Both the position numbers and the translations under genes were made by a program. From Ganoderma boninense (lineage: Eukaryota > Basidiomycota > Agaricomycetes > Polyporales > Polyporaceae), in the NCBI GenBank assembly GCA_002900995.3, contig PJEW03000021.1:1-63856 (forward strand): a stretch of 63,856 bases of DNA, in the 5' to 3' direction. Positions within the stretch are counted from its first letter, which is position 1. Every line of letters starts with the position of its first letter. Below the pieces are notes generated by a model, which searched no databases, was not told the DNA's origin, and saw only the letters and a program-made list of their open reading frames with translations. Positions 45,891 through 57,313 of this stretch are shown here, one piece after another.

Positions 45891-47188
45891 ACCGTTTTGC
45901 ATGATTCTTGTTGCGTTGGATAGCCCTCATTTAGCTCTATTTAGTCGACCTATTACATGTCCTATCCATGGTGGGCCAAGGGGGGCATAGGGTGTATACT
46001 GTGCAGATACTGATAAGGGAGCCCAAATAGATCCACTGGCCTGATAACAAATATGATCATGGATTCAGGTAGCAGGTAAATACACATCTACTATGCAAAA
46101 GAGATGAGGGGAAACGGTGGGAAACTGCCTGAGATATAGATGGATGAGTATAAGATGGAGGTAGGAGGAGAGGGTTGGCCTCCCGGGACGACCAGTGGTC
46201 CGTTCGGGACGTTCAGGGGCTCGTTAGAAAGCTATAAGTAAGGGCTTTCCAGGCGTACCACGGGCACAAAAAACGGCCTATGCGTTGTGGAGATATGGGC
46301 CGTCGAAGTAGGAGAGGCTGCATACTGATGGGCATCCTGCATGATGGGCTGGCTATCAATGTACAAGTAAATACATTGCATAAAATGCAGTACAACAGAC
46401 GTACAAGTGAGTGCAAACAGCAAGGCAAACGGTCTAGGGGTTGCTGAGATACAGATACCTGCTCCCCAGGAGGAGAAGGTATCTGCTCCGGGACGACCGC
46501 TGGATGGATTTGGACGCATGAGGGCTCGTTAGGTGCGTATTAAAAATGCGAATCTAACGAGCCCTCATGCGCCCAAAACGGCCAAGACGGAAGAGATATT
46601 CACCAAACAGTGCCCCCTAGGTCGATCCTAAGGGGGCACTATGGGTCTGGGTAGGGGCCACTATGTAGTAACTGAGTATATACATTTTGTTCGCCTTTAA
46701 AATGCGAACAGAACGCACCTACAATGAAGGGAAACGGCCCAGGAATGGCCTAACAGCAAGGGGAACAAGGTCCCCCACCTCCCAGGCACTGGGCACTTGC
46801 CTAATTGGGCCAGGGAAGCCGGGAGGTTGATATTTGATGGGAGGAGGCATCCCGGAAGGCAGGATTGATGGGAGAAGCAAGGGGACACAGCCACAGTAGG
46901 CCCCGGGGGCCAGAATTGATGGCAGGAACAGAAGGGTACAGCCACAGCAGGCCCGGGAGGCAAGGATTGATGGGAGTAGCAAAAGGGTACAGCCACAGCA
47001 GGCCCGGGAGGGCTTAGATAAGCATGGGGGCTCTCCCTGGAGGCCCCGGAGGAGGCCTTGCCTAATTGGGTAGAATCCGGCATAAGCCCCGGGGGCTTAT
47101 GATACATCATGCATTTAACCGTAATATGATGTAAAACGCTCCTGGGAGATAACCGTAAAATGATGTATCAATACCACAACAGCAGCTG

Positions 47189-47588
47189 GAAGGAAGGCGA
47201 ATGCAGGGGGGGTGGGCTTCACGATTTGCGTCACGATGTGCGTACCGACAGGAAGGAGTTTGGTCAGGCTTTTAGTGAGCTCGTCGAATACGGCATTACC
47301 GACCGCCAATTCGAGAGTCCGTTCGCAGAAGGAGTAGTCGTGCAAAATGTGGGCAAGCGCAGCTTCACCCACAATGACGGCGCGCGAACGTGAAAGACAC
47401 CGAAGGAATAATGTGGGATCAGGGACGAACCTCGCTAGCAAGTTATGCAGCGAGTTCCGAAGCTCTTTGGTGGCGAGTCCATGGCAGTCTCGACATGTTG
47501 CGCGCCAGGACAATACAGATGCCATAGGCATGTACGGGAAGGCCAGCTCCGTCGCTAAAGCCAGTCGCCTGTTGGATACTAAGCACAC
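47189..47588 (-). pseudogene. F-box/nucleotidyltransferase-like copy 2, 5' part
   Basis: Minus-strand exon with an F-box-like start (RLALATELAFPYMPMASVLS, WRATCRDCHGL), then RSRAVIVGEAALAHILHD and CERTLELAVGN. The latter aligns with FGGEFALSFLL and LEIFASN of copy 3. It ends at PPAFAF where palindromic element A enters. A short upstream exon may lie at 47600-47733 (MSTTFAPLGYALDTITSNPR). Confidence 0.6.
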
Positions 47589-47818
47589 TCACGCCGCAAA
47601 ATTGAACAACGGACGACCAACCTGTTCGCGAATATTGGGGCGTACAACACAGAATGCATGTAGAGATACGGCGACGTGGATTGCTAGTAATGGTGTCCAA
47701 GGCATAGCCAAGGGGCGCAAAAGTGGTAGACATGACAGAGACTTAGTTTACGACATGAGGTCTAGGCGTGTAGTACTTACGAATCGCGTGAATGGACACG
47801 ACGAATGTTGAGCTGTAG

Positions 47819-48277
47819 TCACGTAGTGGGGGTCTTGAACCAGGGATGAAGGAAATGGCGCCTGTACACCGGATACAAGTACCCCGAGAACTTAAGGAAT
47901 GTGCGTTGGAGGACGGGGGCGATCGCGGACCAGTACGGGTCGATGCTTGATTTGGAGGCCAGCAACGAGTCGTTCCAAACCTTCCTGCTTAGTGCTGAGA
48001 AACCATGTGTTCTTCGCGAAGTGAAGCACTTACGCATGCAAATTTCTTCTCGTCGGTAGTGGAATGCGGTCGACCGAAAGAAGGGGAACAGATCCTGGCA
48101 ACGGCGTAGGCCGATATGGGAGCCACGTAGCAATCTGAAGGCAAATGTGCCCACAGCAGAACCGAGTTTGCGGCCGTTGGATCTAGACTGGAAGAGCGCA
48201 CGGAACACGACAGCGACATTACACGGCACTGGAGATGATGGCAGATTGGGACTTAGGTACTGACCGTGCGAACACAC
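47819..48277 (-). CDS. Hypothetical protein fragment
   Basis: Open frame of about 150 codons. The C-terminal part (WNDSLLASKSSIDPYWSAIA, PVLQRTFLKFSGYL) has the composition of a real exon and a splice-like AG upstream near 48040. No family recognised, and the first half may be intronic. It lies upstream of the copy 2 nucleotidyltransferase-like gene on the same strand. Confidence 0.3.
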   Translation of the reverse strand: MCSHGQYLSPNLPSSPVPCNVAVVFRALFQSRSNGRKLGSAVGTFAFRLLRGSHIGLRRCQDLFPFFRSTAFHYRREEICMRKCFTSRRTHGFSALSRKVWNDSLLASKSSIDPYWSAIAPVLQRTFLKFSGYLYPVYRRHFLHPWFKTPTT

Positions 48278-48409
48278 ACCAACTTCGTTTCCACTCCATA
48301 GTTCTGCAGGAACGCTAGTGATTGTCGAAGGTAAAATAGTGGGTTGTACCAGAGAATGTATGAAAATAGGTCATGAGAGTCAGTGACCGACTAGGAACAC
48401 AAGCATCTT

Positions 48410-48869
48410 TGTCATGAACGGCACGCTTGGCGCCTACCCCGGCGTCTCTCTTTCCCTTTTCGGACTGTTTGCCTCCCGCGTCGTCCTTATTGTCCTCTGT
48501 TGTTTAGCAAACCCGTCCCTTGTTCTCGCAGTACAATAACTCCTGTTACCCATTGTTCCCGTCGTCATTGTACTACATACCATTGTTCTTCCACTGGTTC
48601 CCGTGTCCATAGTTACCTATTGTCCCCAGTTCCCATTGTCCGTTACATGTATATAAGGCCTGTACTTTGCTACCTGGAGACCTCAGTTTCGACCTCTTGT
48701 CTCCAGGTAAGCCTCGCTGTATTCTCGCTCATTAGTTACTCGCTCAATACATCTTGTCTCCAGCCTGACTGTCGAGCCCTGCTCCGCTCTCGCTGCACAA
48801 GTGCTCGTCGACACCCTTGCTCGTCTTGTAAGCCTCCTCCCTGATCTTACTCGACAGCCAGTCGTAACA
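48410..48869 (+). repeat. 5' LTR of a third LTR retrotransposon
   Basis: The segment starts TGTCATGAACGG and ends GTCGTAACA (TG...CA). It has a TATA box near 48652 and is followed by a leader and a Gag-like frame. No second copy is present in the window, so it is recognised by structure, not by a partner. Confidence 0.6.
48651..48657 (+). promoter_or_regulatory. TATA box in the LTR
   Basis: ATATAAG preceded by ACATGT, placed about 220 bp before the LTR end, fits the U3/R boundary of a retrotransposon promoter. Confidence 0.45.
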
Positions 48870-49768
48870 TTAGGTCGAAACTTCTACACGAGCACCGGCG
48901 TACTCCCTTTTCTTTCTTTTCCCTCTCGTACGGTACGCACTTTGATCCTCTGTGTTGGCCTAGCGTAGTACGCGCTCTAGTCACACCATCGGACGTGGTC
49001 TCGGCGCAACCTGAGGCTTGCCACTCCCAAGTGGTACAGTACCGGAAAGCTCCTAACACCGAGACCCGGTACTGAGCAGAAGTGGTCCGCCTCACGGCGT
49101 GGGAGGCTAGAGAAAGGCGGCGAAACAAAGCCAAGGCAGAACACCCCTGGGCCCGTGCCCCTTGGGCTAAGACACAGCAATAGGCAGAGGAGGCTGAGCA
49201 GACAGTGTTGGATCGTGCACCTGCTGTTTCATTCCTAAGGATAAGGAAGCGAGATTCAACCGTGGCTTGCCAAGCCTGGGGACACATATTTCACCCACTG
49301 CAGTACAGGACGAGTACTGGGACGAAGATAAGCAAGCCTGGTACTGCTGCGAGGAGCAACCGTGCCACCACCGATCACACACATTCGACGATACTCTTGA
49401 ACTCGCGAAGGCATCGCCCCTAGACTCCTCACCACCAAGAACAGGAAGTCCTAATCCGTGCAAAGATCGCAAAACCCACCAGCACCTGGCACCTCGGAGA
49501 TCCAGGACGCCCCCAGCTCGTCAAGGCGGCGTAGTCTGCCACCCCAGAAACCCCGCGTCCAGACAGCCTCTCGTCCCCCATCCAAGCCATCTTCACGGGT
49601 TCCCATTCCCGATGCACCCTCACGTCCAACCAGCCGCAAGCCAACACCCTACTGTGACCCCCTCCGGCTCTCCACGTCTGGGAGCAATTCCCTTCAGACA
49701 AGCCCTCGAACTCGCCCGGCAGCGAGTCACTTCATCCCCTGTTGCCTCGAGTTCTAAACTTCCAAAGT
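48870..49768 (+). pseudogene. Gypsy-like leader and Gag N-terminus, truncated by gap
   Basis: After the LTR comes TTAGGTCGAAACTTCTAC, the expected primer-binding position. From about 49290 a frame reads DEYWDEDKQAWYCCEEQPCH and SHTFDDTLELAKASPLD, followed by a Pro/Arg-rich tract. This resembles the start of Gag in mushroom Gypsy elements. The frame runs into the Ns at 49769. Earlier codons contain stops, so either the start is internal or the copy is damaged. Nothing of Pol is present. Confidence 0.5.
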
Positions 49769-49868
49769 NNNNNNNNNNNNNNNNNNNNNNNNNNNNNNNN
49801 NNNNNNNNNNNNNNNNNNNNNNNNNNNNNNNNNNNNNNNNNNNNNNNNNNNNNNNNNNNNNNNNNNNN
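49769..49868. other. Assembly gap (100 N)
   Basis: A second 100-N placeholder. The rest of the LTR element (Pol and 3' LTR) is probably missing here. Confidence 0.99.
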
Positions 49869-50059
49869 GCAGTACATCTCAAGATGAAGAGGAAAACGAC
49901 ACACTTGATATCATTGTCGCAAAGCCATTCAACCTGGCGACGCCGGTGAAGGATTATGAAGGTGTCGGTATCATGGACCGCCGCCAAGTTAACAGTGGTC
50001 CTCGAACGGACGACATCCAGCATCTGTTCGAGAACACCTATCAGGCGTTGCTGGCTTAG
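49869..50059 (+). CDS. Partial coding sequence after gap, unknown
   Basis: Open from the gap edge to a TAG at 50057-50059, about 63 codons. It includes an acidic start (SQDEEENDTLDIIVAKPFN) and ends DDIQHLFENTYQALLA. It could be the end of a Gag or of an unrelated gene. No family recognised. Confidence 0.3.
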
Positions 50060-51242
50060 AGAGGGGGGCATGTTGTTAAGCGATGTCACTCACAAGGCAG
50101 CGGCAATTTGTACAACACAAGGATCCGACGTCCTACCCCACAAGGACATCTCGGTTTGACGCAGTCAGCAGACCGTCGGATACTGTGGTGCAACAGTCAA
50201 CAGGACCCCACTTTCTTCGAAGTTCTCCATCGAATACTATAGAATCATAGCCAACAAGGTGGTTAGAGCTAGATGCAAGTATAGAGGCTGATACGCACCC
50301 ACGCTTCGTGGAACCAGTAACACGCGGTCGTGAGACTGTCGTAACTTGCGTGTACATGTGTAGTCCTAAGCTTCCCTGTTTCGTTAGCTTAGGACGGTAC
50401 GTACATGTCGACCTGGTGCTAAACTCTCTTTCTATCAGCAGGGCAACGGTTGTGCTTGAGGCATACCGAAGTAGTCAACCACACACCTTACGACACATAT
50501 CAACTGTCCTCAAACCGCGCATGACTTCCCAACCTTTCTGTTGCACAGCATGTAAACCATGCGGATATATCATCAGATGCGTATCGAAGCAACAACGTCG
50601 CAGGTGACACTCACTTCATGTATGACGACTTCGCAGATAGTCGCAGTCTACCGCCCTGTTCCCTTGACGAATACTCGATACTGGGATGATTGCCAGGGTA
50701 ACTACACTAGCGGGTGCCGACAAGGGACTTGAGTGTGTCGCATTGCTCGTCGTGATGGATACTAGGAGGGCTTTCAGTAGTTCGCAGGGGTAGACATGGT
50801 GAAGATGGGAGAAAGTCAACGGCTACACAACGGCGACGTCCACAGCTTACATAATTAATCACCTGCGAAGGCGAAGTCCGGCATCTAGCGGTGCAAAACC
50901 TGATGGATTGTCAGCACATAACCTGGTACCCACAATAGCCTCCCCGTCCCTTCTGTAAACTCCTAACGAAGGGTCATCCGCCAGGACGCAGGAGGACTAA
51001 ATCGAGCCTTCCAGCCCAAATTCATAGAAACATGGTCACTCCCGCGAACGGTGAGCTCTATAATTTTCGACGACTGAGTTACGCTTCGAGCTCATCGTGT
51101 ACCACAATACAGCCGACTCTAATGCTCTAGACATGTTTAATGCTAATAGAAGCACGGCAACTGGAGTGACCACTGTAGAGCACAGGGACTCTCCCAGTAA
51201 GTGTGTGCTAATCGACCGATAGACTGAACAAATTTACTGAAT
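50060..51242. other. Helitron 5' region, no gene recognised
   Basis: Upstream of the Helitron Rep frame. The 5' TC terminus of the Helitron should be here or beyond the gap, but no sure boundary was found. The open frames are short. Confidence 0.35.
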
Positions 51243-51323
51243 TTGTGTCTTGAAGGCCTCTCAGTCTGCGTTGGAGACGCCCTAGTAGCTCACCCGCCAA
51301 GTGATGGAACTGTAGTATGTGGT

Positions 51324-54300
51324 ATGTTGTCGCCGTGGCTGACCACTGTTATCATGCACTTTTCTGATATGCGGTCCCACACAGGCCGTGTCGTATCGGT
51401 ATCTGATCAGACCGTACACTTTTCGTACCACGACCTACTCCCTGACGATCTTGACTTCAATTACTCGATTTCAGCTACAGTTACCATTACTGGAACCATA
51501 AACTGGGCGCAAATCGGCCTCCACATAGGTGACCTCGTCGTGAACACGCCTCTGAAGTCGAAGTTAACGCTTTATAGCTTGTGGCGCACAAACGAACTAC
51601 GTGAGCTCGCCCACGCCCACGAACTGTGCATCCGTGCCCGAGAATCAACATCGGACCTACTCGATGCGCTCTCAAACCACCTTTGCACAGAGACTTGCCC
51701 AACTGTGGTCTTGATCTTTCGTGCTGTTCAAAAACCACGCCGAACAGCTCGCGTTGAACGCGCTAGGGCATCCTTTGGCCGACAAGCAACTGTCAGTACG
51801 TATACAGATCTTGCTAGTGACCAGCTTCGTTTGGACATTATCCGTGAATGGCAGCAAGCCTTCTCCACCGATAAATTCAAAATGTCCGTCTGTGGCCCCT
51901 GTGGGCGACGTACGTTGGCAAATACTGTCGAATCCGTTTCACCGTCGGCGTTTGACCTTTCCCTTCTCAGAAATGACAGCCTACCAATCAAGACCCTTCC
52001 CACAACCTACAATTTCCACGTATACGGACGCGCCATCCTGAACCCAAAAGGCCTCCGAGATCGCTGGAGCCTAGGCGACATTTTCATGTGTCAGACGTGC
52101 CATCGTGAACTGGTCGTCAAGCACCGGATGCCGAGGCTTTGTCTTGCTAACCACCTTTATTACGCAATTGCAGAATTGCCCCCCCTTGTCGGTCGCGCAT
52201 TTGCAGAATCCACGTACACGGAACACACCCTCCTTGCCCGCGCTAGAAGCAGCCGGATTTCGTACAGATTCTCAGAGCTAAGAAGGCGCAAAGCCAAAGA
52301 TGGAGACAAAACCGTCGACAGCACCAATTTCGACACAGGTAGTCGCAGCCAACAGTGTATCAAGGGTAACGTATTGATCATGCCTCAAAACTCCACGACG
52401 CTGAACACCGCCTTACCTCCTCCCCCAGAAACGGTGCAGGACACAGTTTGTGCAGTGTACGTCGGTATGAAGAAGCCTACAGAAGAGGTCATCGCGAAGT
52501 TGGGACCGGTTCTTGTTCGCAAATCTCGAATGATACCTATGATCAACTTCCTAACGCAGGAGAACCCTCATTACGCATGCGACAGCGAATTTCATGGCTT
52601 TAGCCAGCGGAACTTGGACGCTCTGTTTGGACCAGGTACTGAACGTCAAGACAAGGGCATTCCCTGTAGTTTAGAAATAGGTTACATAAACGACAGCAAC
52701 ACCATCGAATCATCTACGTCGACTTACACTGACACAAGTGACTCTTCTCTAGATGATTTCCCCCACGATCGCCCTCTGCTCATGGAAAACGTTGGCTACA
52801 CCATGGGCGACGAGTCTCCGGTCTCGTACGAATCTATGAAGATGAGGGCACTATCGCATTGCCTAGACGGTGGTCGGTTCGTACGCTCAAGGGGTGGAGA
52901 TAAGTTCATCCCTGACTTTGAAAACCCAAGTCTAATGACATGGTTATTCCCCCATTTAGATCCATGGGGAATAGGAGGATTCCACGAACCGGGTCGTACC
53001 ATCGCAATTACTGTGGACGAGCAACTCAGGTACCTTTTGGAACTAGACGATAGTCCGTTCGAGCGCGACCCCGACTTTGCCTTCGTCTACTACAACATCC
53101 TCCAAAAGAAGGCTGTGTGCGACTCCGTGCGCTTCAAGGTAAAAGCCGCTGATCAATCTACCATAGTGCAGGAACTACTAGACGTTGACCGTAACGAGCT
53201 AGAGGCATTAATGGCGAAGTTTAAACGGAACCCGCGGTATGAACCAGAAACCGAGGCGCAAAAGCGGATCTTATCGCTTGTGAACAAGGTCGGGACTGTA
53301 CTACATGACCTTCCGGGTACCGCGGGTTATAAACTGAAAATGCGAAACGAAATACGAGCCCTCGTGAACATGCGTGGTACCCCCGCATTCTTCATCACAT
53401 TAAACCCATCTGACGTCCACCACCCACTCGTGCGCCTTCTGTCTGGAGACGACATTCGCCTTGAACAGCTAGAGACTGGCGAACCTCTGAATGAATGGCA
53501 CAGGAAAGAGCTCGTCGCCGACAACCCAGCAGCGTGCGCCAAGTTTTTTCATGAGGTAATATCGAAATTTATATCCATCGTTTTGAGACATGGTAGGAAC
53601 GAAAGAGGACTACTTGGGCATTGTACCGCATACTACGGTACAGTGGAAACTCAAGGGCGAGGCACGCTACATTGCCATATGCTGATTTGGTTGCGAGACC
53701 ACCCTTCTCCACAACAACTCAGAGACAACATGCAAGATTCTCATGAGTACCAGCACTCCGTTTTCTCTTGGTTAGAAAGCCTGATCAAGAATGAATTGCT
53801 CGGCACAACAATGGTTGTGAAGGAGACCAATGGTCCTTTAAATAGGCCAAACTTGGCGACAAGTCGCGGGTACGTCCACCCTAGCACACACCTCGGGCCA
53901 CTAGCAGCGAACTTTACACCACAGGAATTCGCTATGCGGTTCGCCTCGGATGTTAATGACCTTGTAATTCACTCCAACTGGCACCACCACACTCAGACCT
54001 GCTGGAAATACCTATCTCCAAAGCAATCCCGTACTGACGAAAATTGTCGAACGCGAATCGATGGAGTTACTCGCGAAACATCTTCTGTGGACGAGGAATC
54101 GGGTGCCATCCTGTTGCGTCGTCTACATCCAAGAATAGCCAGCTACAATGATGTGATTATATTCCTCCTGCGTGCCAACATGGAGATCAAACATATCGGT
54201 TCAGGCGAACGAGCCAAGGCACTGATGTACTACATAACTGACTATATAACAAAGGCTGCACTCCCGGCTCATGTAGGTCTCGCCGCACTTTTATACGCCA

Positions 54301-54638
54301 TCAACAGAACCCGTGAAAAATACCGTGATGTGCCTAATTGGAAACATACAAGACAAGCTGGCGCTCTCACCGTCCTTATCAATAGTATGATGGCGAGACA
54401 AGAGATTCCCCACCAACAGGTAATGAGCTACTTGGTAGGAGGTGGCGATAACTATAAAAGTGAGCAATTTCGAATATTGCACTTTGGCAGCTTTCAGCGG
54501 CTCATCGTACGTCACTGGAAGATCTCAGAGATGCAACGACCAAATCAAAACCAACACTCAGAAAATGGAACAGAATCGGAACTTCCAGCGGCGACAGGCT
54601 CCAACATTCCGATGGTGTACGCCGTCCAGTCTGCGGAC
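51324..54638 (+). CDS. Helitron Rep (HUH nuclease) half
   Basis: The frame is open from 51243, but the first in-frame ATG is at 51324; an upstream exon is possible because an AG lies just before 51258. The order is a poorly conserved N-terminus, then a DUF6570-like block (AVYVGMKKPTEEVIAKLGPV, SEFHGFSQRNLDALF), and the Helitron_like_N/Rep domain. Rep starts near AFFITLNPSDVHHPLV. The HUH-type metal site is GTLHCHMLIWL (His codons at 53670 and 53676). The tyrosine pair lies in MYYITDYITKA (Tyr codons at 54231 and 54243), with the lysine that follows. Rep nicks and rejoins single-stranded ends for rolling-circle transposition. Coding is clean up to QSAD at 54638, where palindromic element B starts; read-through adds four codons and a stop. 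Confidence 0.88.
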
Positions 54639-57313
54639 CAGCTGCTGTTGTAGTATTGATGTATCATGTTACGACTAACAGCCTAGAGCGTTTTACATCA
54701 GGTTACGGCTAAAAGTGCGATGTATCAGGAACCTCTGGAGCCTCCGGGACAGCTTGTCGTCGCTTGCCTTATTTAGGAGGTCCTCCTCCGGGGCCACTGA
54801 TGGCACAGCATTGCTGCCTCCCAGGCTTAGATAAGCCTGTGGACCACTGTCCCGGGTGCCTGGGTGCCTCCCCCATCAATTCTGGGCTCCCTCCCATCAA
54901 TTCCGGTATTCCCCCATCAATCCTGGGCTCCCCCCATCAATTCCGGGTTCTCCCATCATTCTACCAACCTCCTGCCCCTCCTGTCCCAATATGGCAGTCC
55001 CTCCTTCCTCCCGGAATTGTGTTAGCTGTATCTCCCTCATTTCTGGGTGTATTGACTTCGTTCTTTTTGCATTATGTTCGTCTAATTAGCGCGCTTCTAA
55101 TGCACCTAACACGACCATACAACGAGGGTTATAACATATACTAATGGCCCCTCTATAGTCGCTCTAGGGGGGAATGTTTAGCCCATATCTCGGCCGTTTC
55201 TGCACGCATTTGCTCGCGAGAGGGCGCGTTTTGTTCGCGTGATTGACGCGCACAAAACGAGCCCTCTCGCGCCCAAATCCGTCCAGTGGTTCCTCCGGTG
55301 CATATATCCCCTCCTCCTGGGGAACAGGTATATGCACCTTGGGAACCACTGGACCGATTGGCTTCATTCTTTTTGCATCTCGTAGCTACGAATAAGTGTA
55401 TTCTAGGCGTACATACTGCATACAGGCGCACCCAGTTGCCACTGTATGAGGGGGGCATCAATAGTCACCTATAGTCGACTTCTTCCCCCCATATATCCTT
55501 GAGTTCTTGGTCGTTTTTTGTGCCCCTTGTATGCCCGGAAAGCCCTGTGTAAGGGCTTTCCAACGAGCCTACATACGCCCCAATCCGTCCACTGTAGCCC
55601 TCGGACCATAGACCCCTTCTCCTGACTACTCCCCTCCCCACTGTTTGGCCCATATCTTGGGCAGTTCTGGGCCAATCCACTTGCTCTCTTTTGCGTCCTA
55701 TGCATGTAATAGCACTGCTTGTAACCATGCAGTGTATACCACTATCCCCTCCAGCGATCTATATAGAGTCTGTTATCAGTGGTACCTAGATCTACCCCCC
55801 TCTGACATATATGTAAGTGGTGGTAGCTGACTAGATCATATACACTGCTTGAAAGCCCTTTGCAGCCGCTTTCCAACAAGCCCAAAACCATCCAAATCGG
55901 CCAAGAAATGGATGAGATATAGCTAGTAGATCAAATGTACACTGGGGTGTAAGACACTTTAAGACAGGCAGTAAGACACTGCTCTCGGAAATGCCTTACT
56001 AGCCCAAGGGGTCCCCCTTGGCTTCCACAAGTTATATCTCAATGGCTTCTTACCTGTTTCCCCTCAACTTTGTTGCATTGGATAGCTGTAATTGGCTGCT
56101 ATCCGACCCTGTAACTACATGTTTTATCAGGCAAATGGAAAAATTGTCAGAGGGGGGTAAACTGGTGACTACTGATAACACCCTGTATATAGATATACAT
56201 GCCTGATAGTACTTTTCAGTGGTGAATTGGCTTGTGGTATAGTACAAATATAGGACACAAAAAAGAACGAGTGGATTGGCCCAGAACTGCCCAAGATATG
56301 GGCCAAACAGTGGGGAGGGGAGTAGTCAGGAGAAGGGGTCTATGGTCCGAGGGCTACAGTGGACGGATTGGGGCGTATGTAGGCTCGTTGGAAAGCCCTT
56401 ACACAGGGCTTTCCGGGCATACAAGGGGCACAAAAAACGACCAAGAACTCAAGGATATATGGGGGGAAGAAGTCGACTATAGGTGACTATTGATGCCCCC
56501 CTCATACAGTGGCAACTGGGTGCGCCTGTATGCAGTATGTACGCCTAGAATACACTTATTCGTAGCTACGAGATGCAAAAAGAATGAAGCCAATCGGTCC
56601 AGTGGTTCCCAAGGTGCATATACCTGTTCCCCAGGAGGAGGGGATATATGCACCGGAGGAACCACTGGACGGATTTGGGCGCGAGAGGGCTCGTTTTGTG
56701 CGCGTCAATCACGCGAACAAAACGCGCCCTCTCGCGAGCAAATGCGTGCAGAAACGGCCGAGATATGGGCTAAACATTCCCCCCTAGAGCGACTATAGAG
56801 GGGCCATTAGTATATGTTATAACCCTCGTTGTATGGTCGTGTTAGGTGCATTAGAAGCGCGCTAATTAGACGAACATAATGCAAAAAGAACGAAGTCAAT
56901 ACACCCAGAAATGAGGGAGATACAGCTAACACAATTCCGGGAGGAAGGAGGGACTGCCATATTGGGACAGGAGGGGCAGGAGGTTGGTAGAATGATGGGA
57001 GAACCCGGAATTGATGGGGGGAGCCCAGGATTGATGGGGGAATACCGGAATTGATGGGAGGGAGCCCAGAATTGATGGGGGAGGCACCCAGGCACCCGGG
57101 ACAGTGGTCCACAGGCTTATCTAAGCCTGGGAGGCAGCAATGCTGTGCCATCAGTGGCCCCGGAGGAGGACCTCCTAAATAAGGCAAGCGACGACAAGCT
57201 GTCCCGGAGGCTCCAGAGGTTCCTGATACATCGCACTTTTAGCCGTAACCTGATGTAAAACGCTCTAGGGCTGTTAGTCGTAACATGATACATCAATACT
57301 ACAACATATGGTG
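54639..57313. mobile_element. Giant palindromic element B (2675 bp)
   Basis: Inverted arms of over 1 kb (about 54648-55690 and 56260-57304) around a central region that is only weakly mirrored. Left end CAGCTGCTGTTGTAGTATTG; reversed right end CACCATATGTTGTAGTATTG. These are the same ends as element A. Exact target duplication TGCGGAC (54632-54638 and 57314-57320). Arms share motifs with A: GATGTATCA, TTTTACATCAGGTTACGG, nested hairpins such as GAGGGCGCGTTTTGTTCGCG, and CCCATCAAT arrays. Overall the sequence is diverged from A, so this is a separate subfamily member. No transposase gene; the mirrored 126-codon frames in both arms are not credible proteins. Confidence 0.9.
54874..54960. repeat. 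About 20-bp tandem repeats in arm of element B
   Basis: Five imperfect copies of CCCATCAATTCYGGGCTCCC. They are mirrored at about 56992-57078. Confidence 0.75.

Larger units (their letters stand above)
44446..47188. mobile_element. Giant palindromic element A (2743 bp)
   Basis: Two near-identical inverted arms (about 44452-45744 and 45891-47182) surround a 146-bp unique loop. Ends on the plus strand read CACCATATGTTGTGGTATTG and, reversed, CAGCTGCTGTTGTGGTATTG, so only the outermost nine bases differ. The exact 7-bp target duplication is GAAGGAA (44439-44445 and 47189-47195). Arms are packed with smaller hairpins, such as GCATGAGGGCTCGTTAG around a 21-bp loop. Subterminal motifs GATGTATCA and TTTTACATCA repeat near each end. 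Arms differ only by rare indels (for example five versus six T near 45361/46268). No transposase is encoded. It is inserted in an exon of a nucleotidyltransferase-like gene. Confidence 0.9.

Noticed and set aside
44524..47110. Identical 137-codon frames in both arms of element A (and 126-codon frames in element B)
   Set aside because: They are Pro/Ser-rich by-products of tandem repeats and are mirrored because the arms are. There are no domains.
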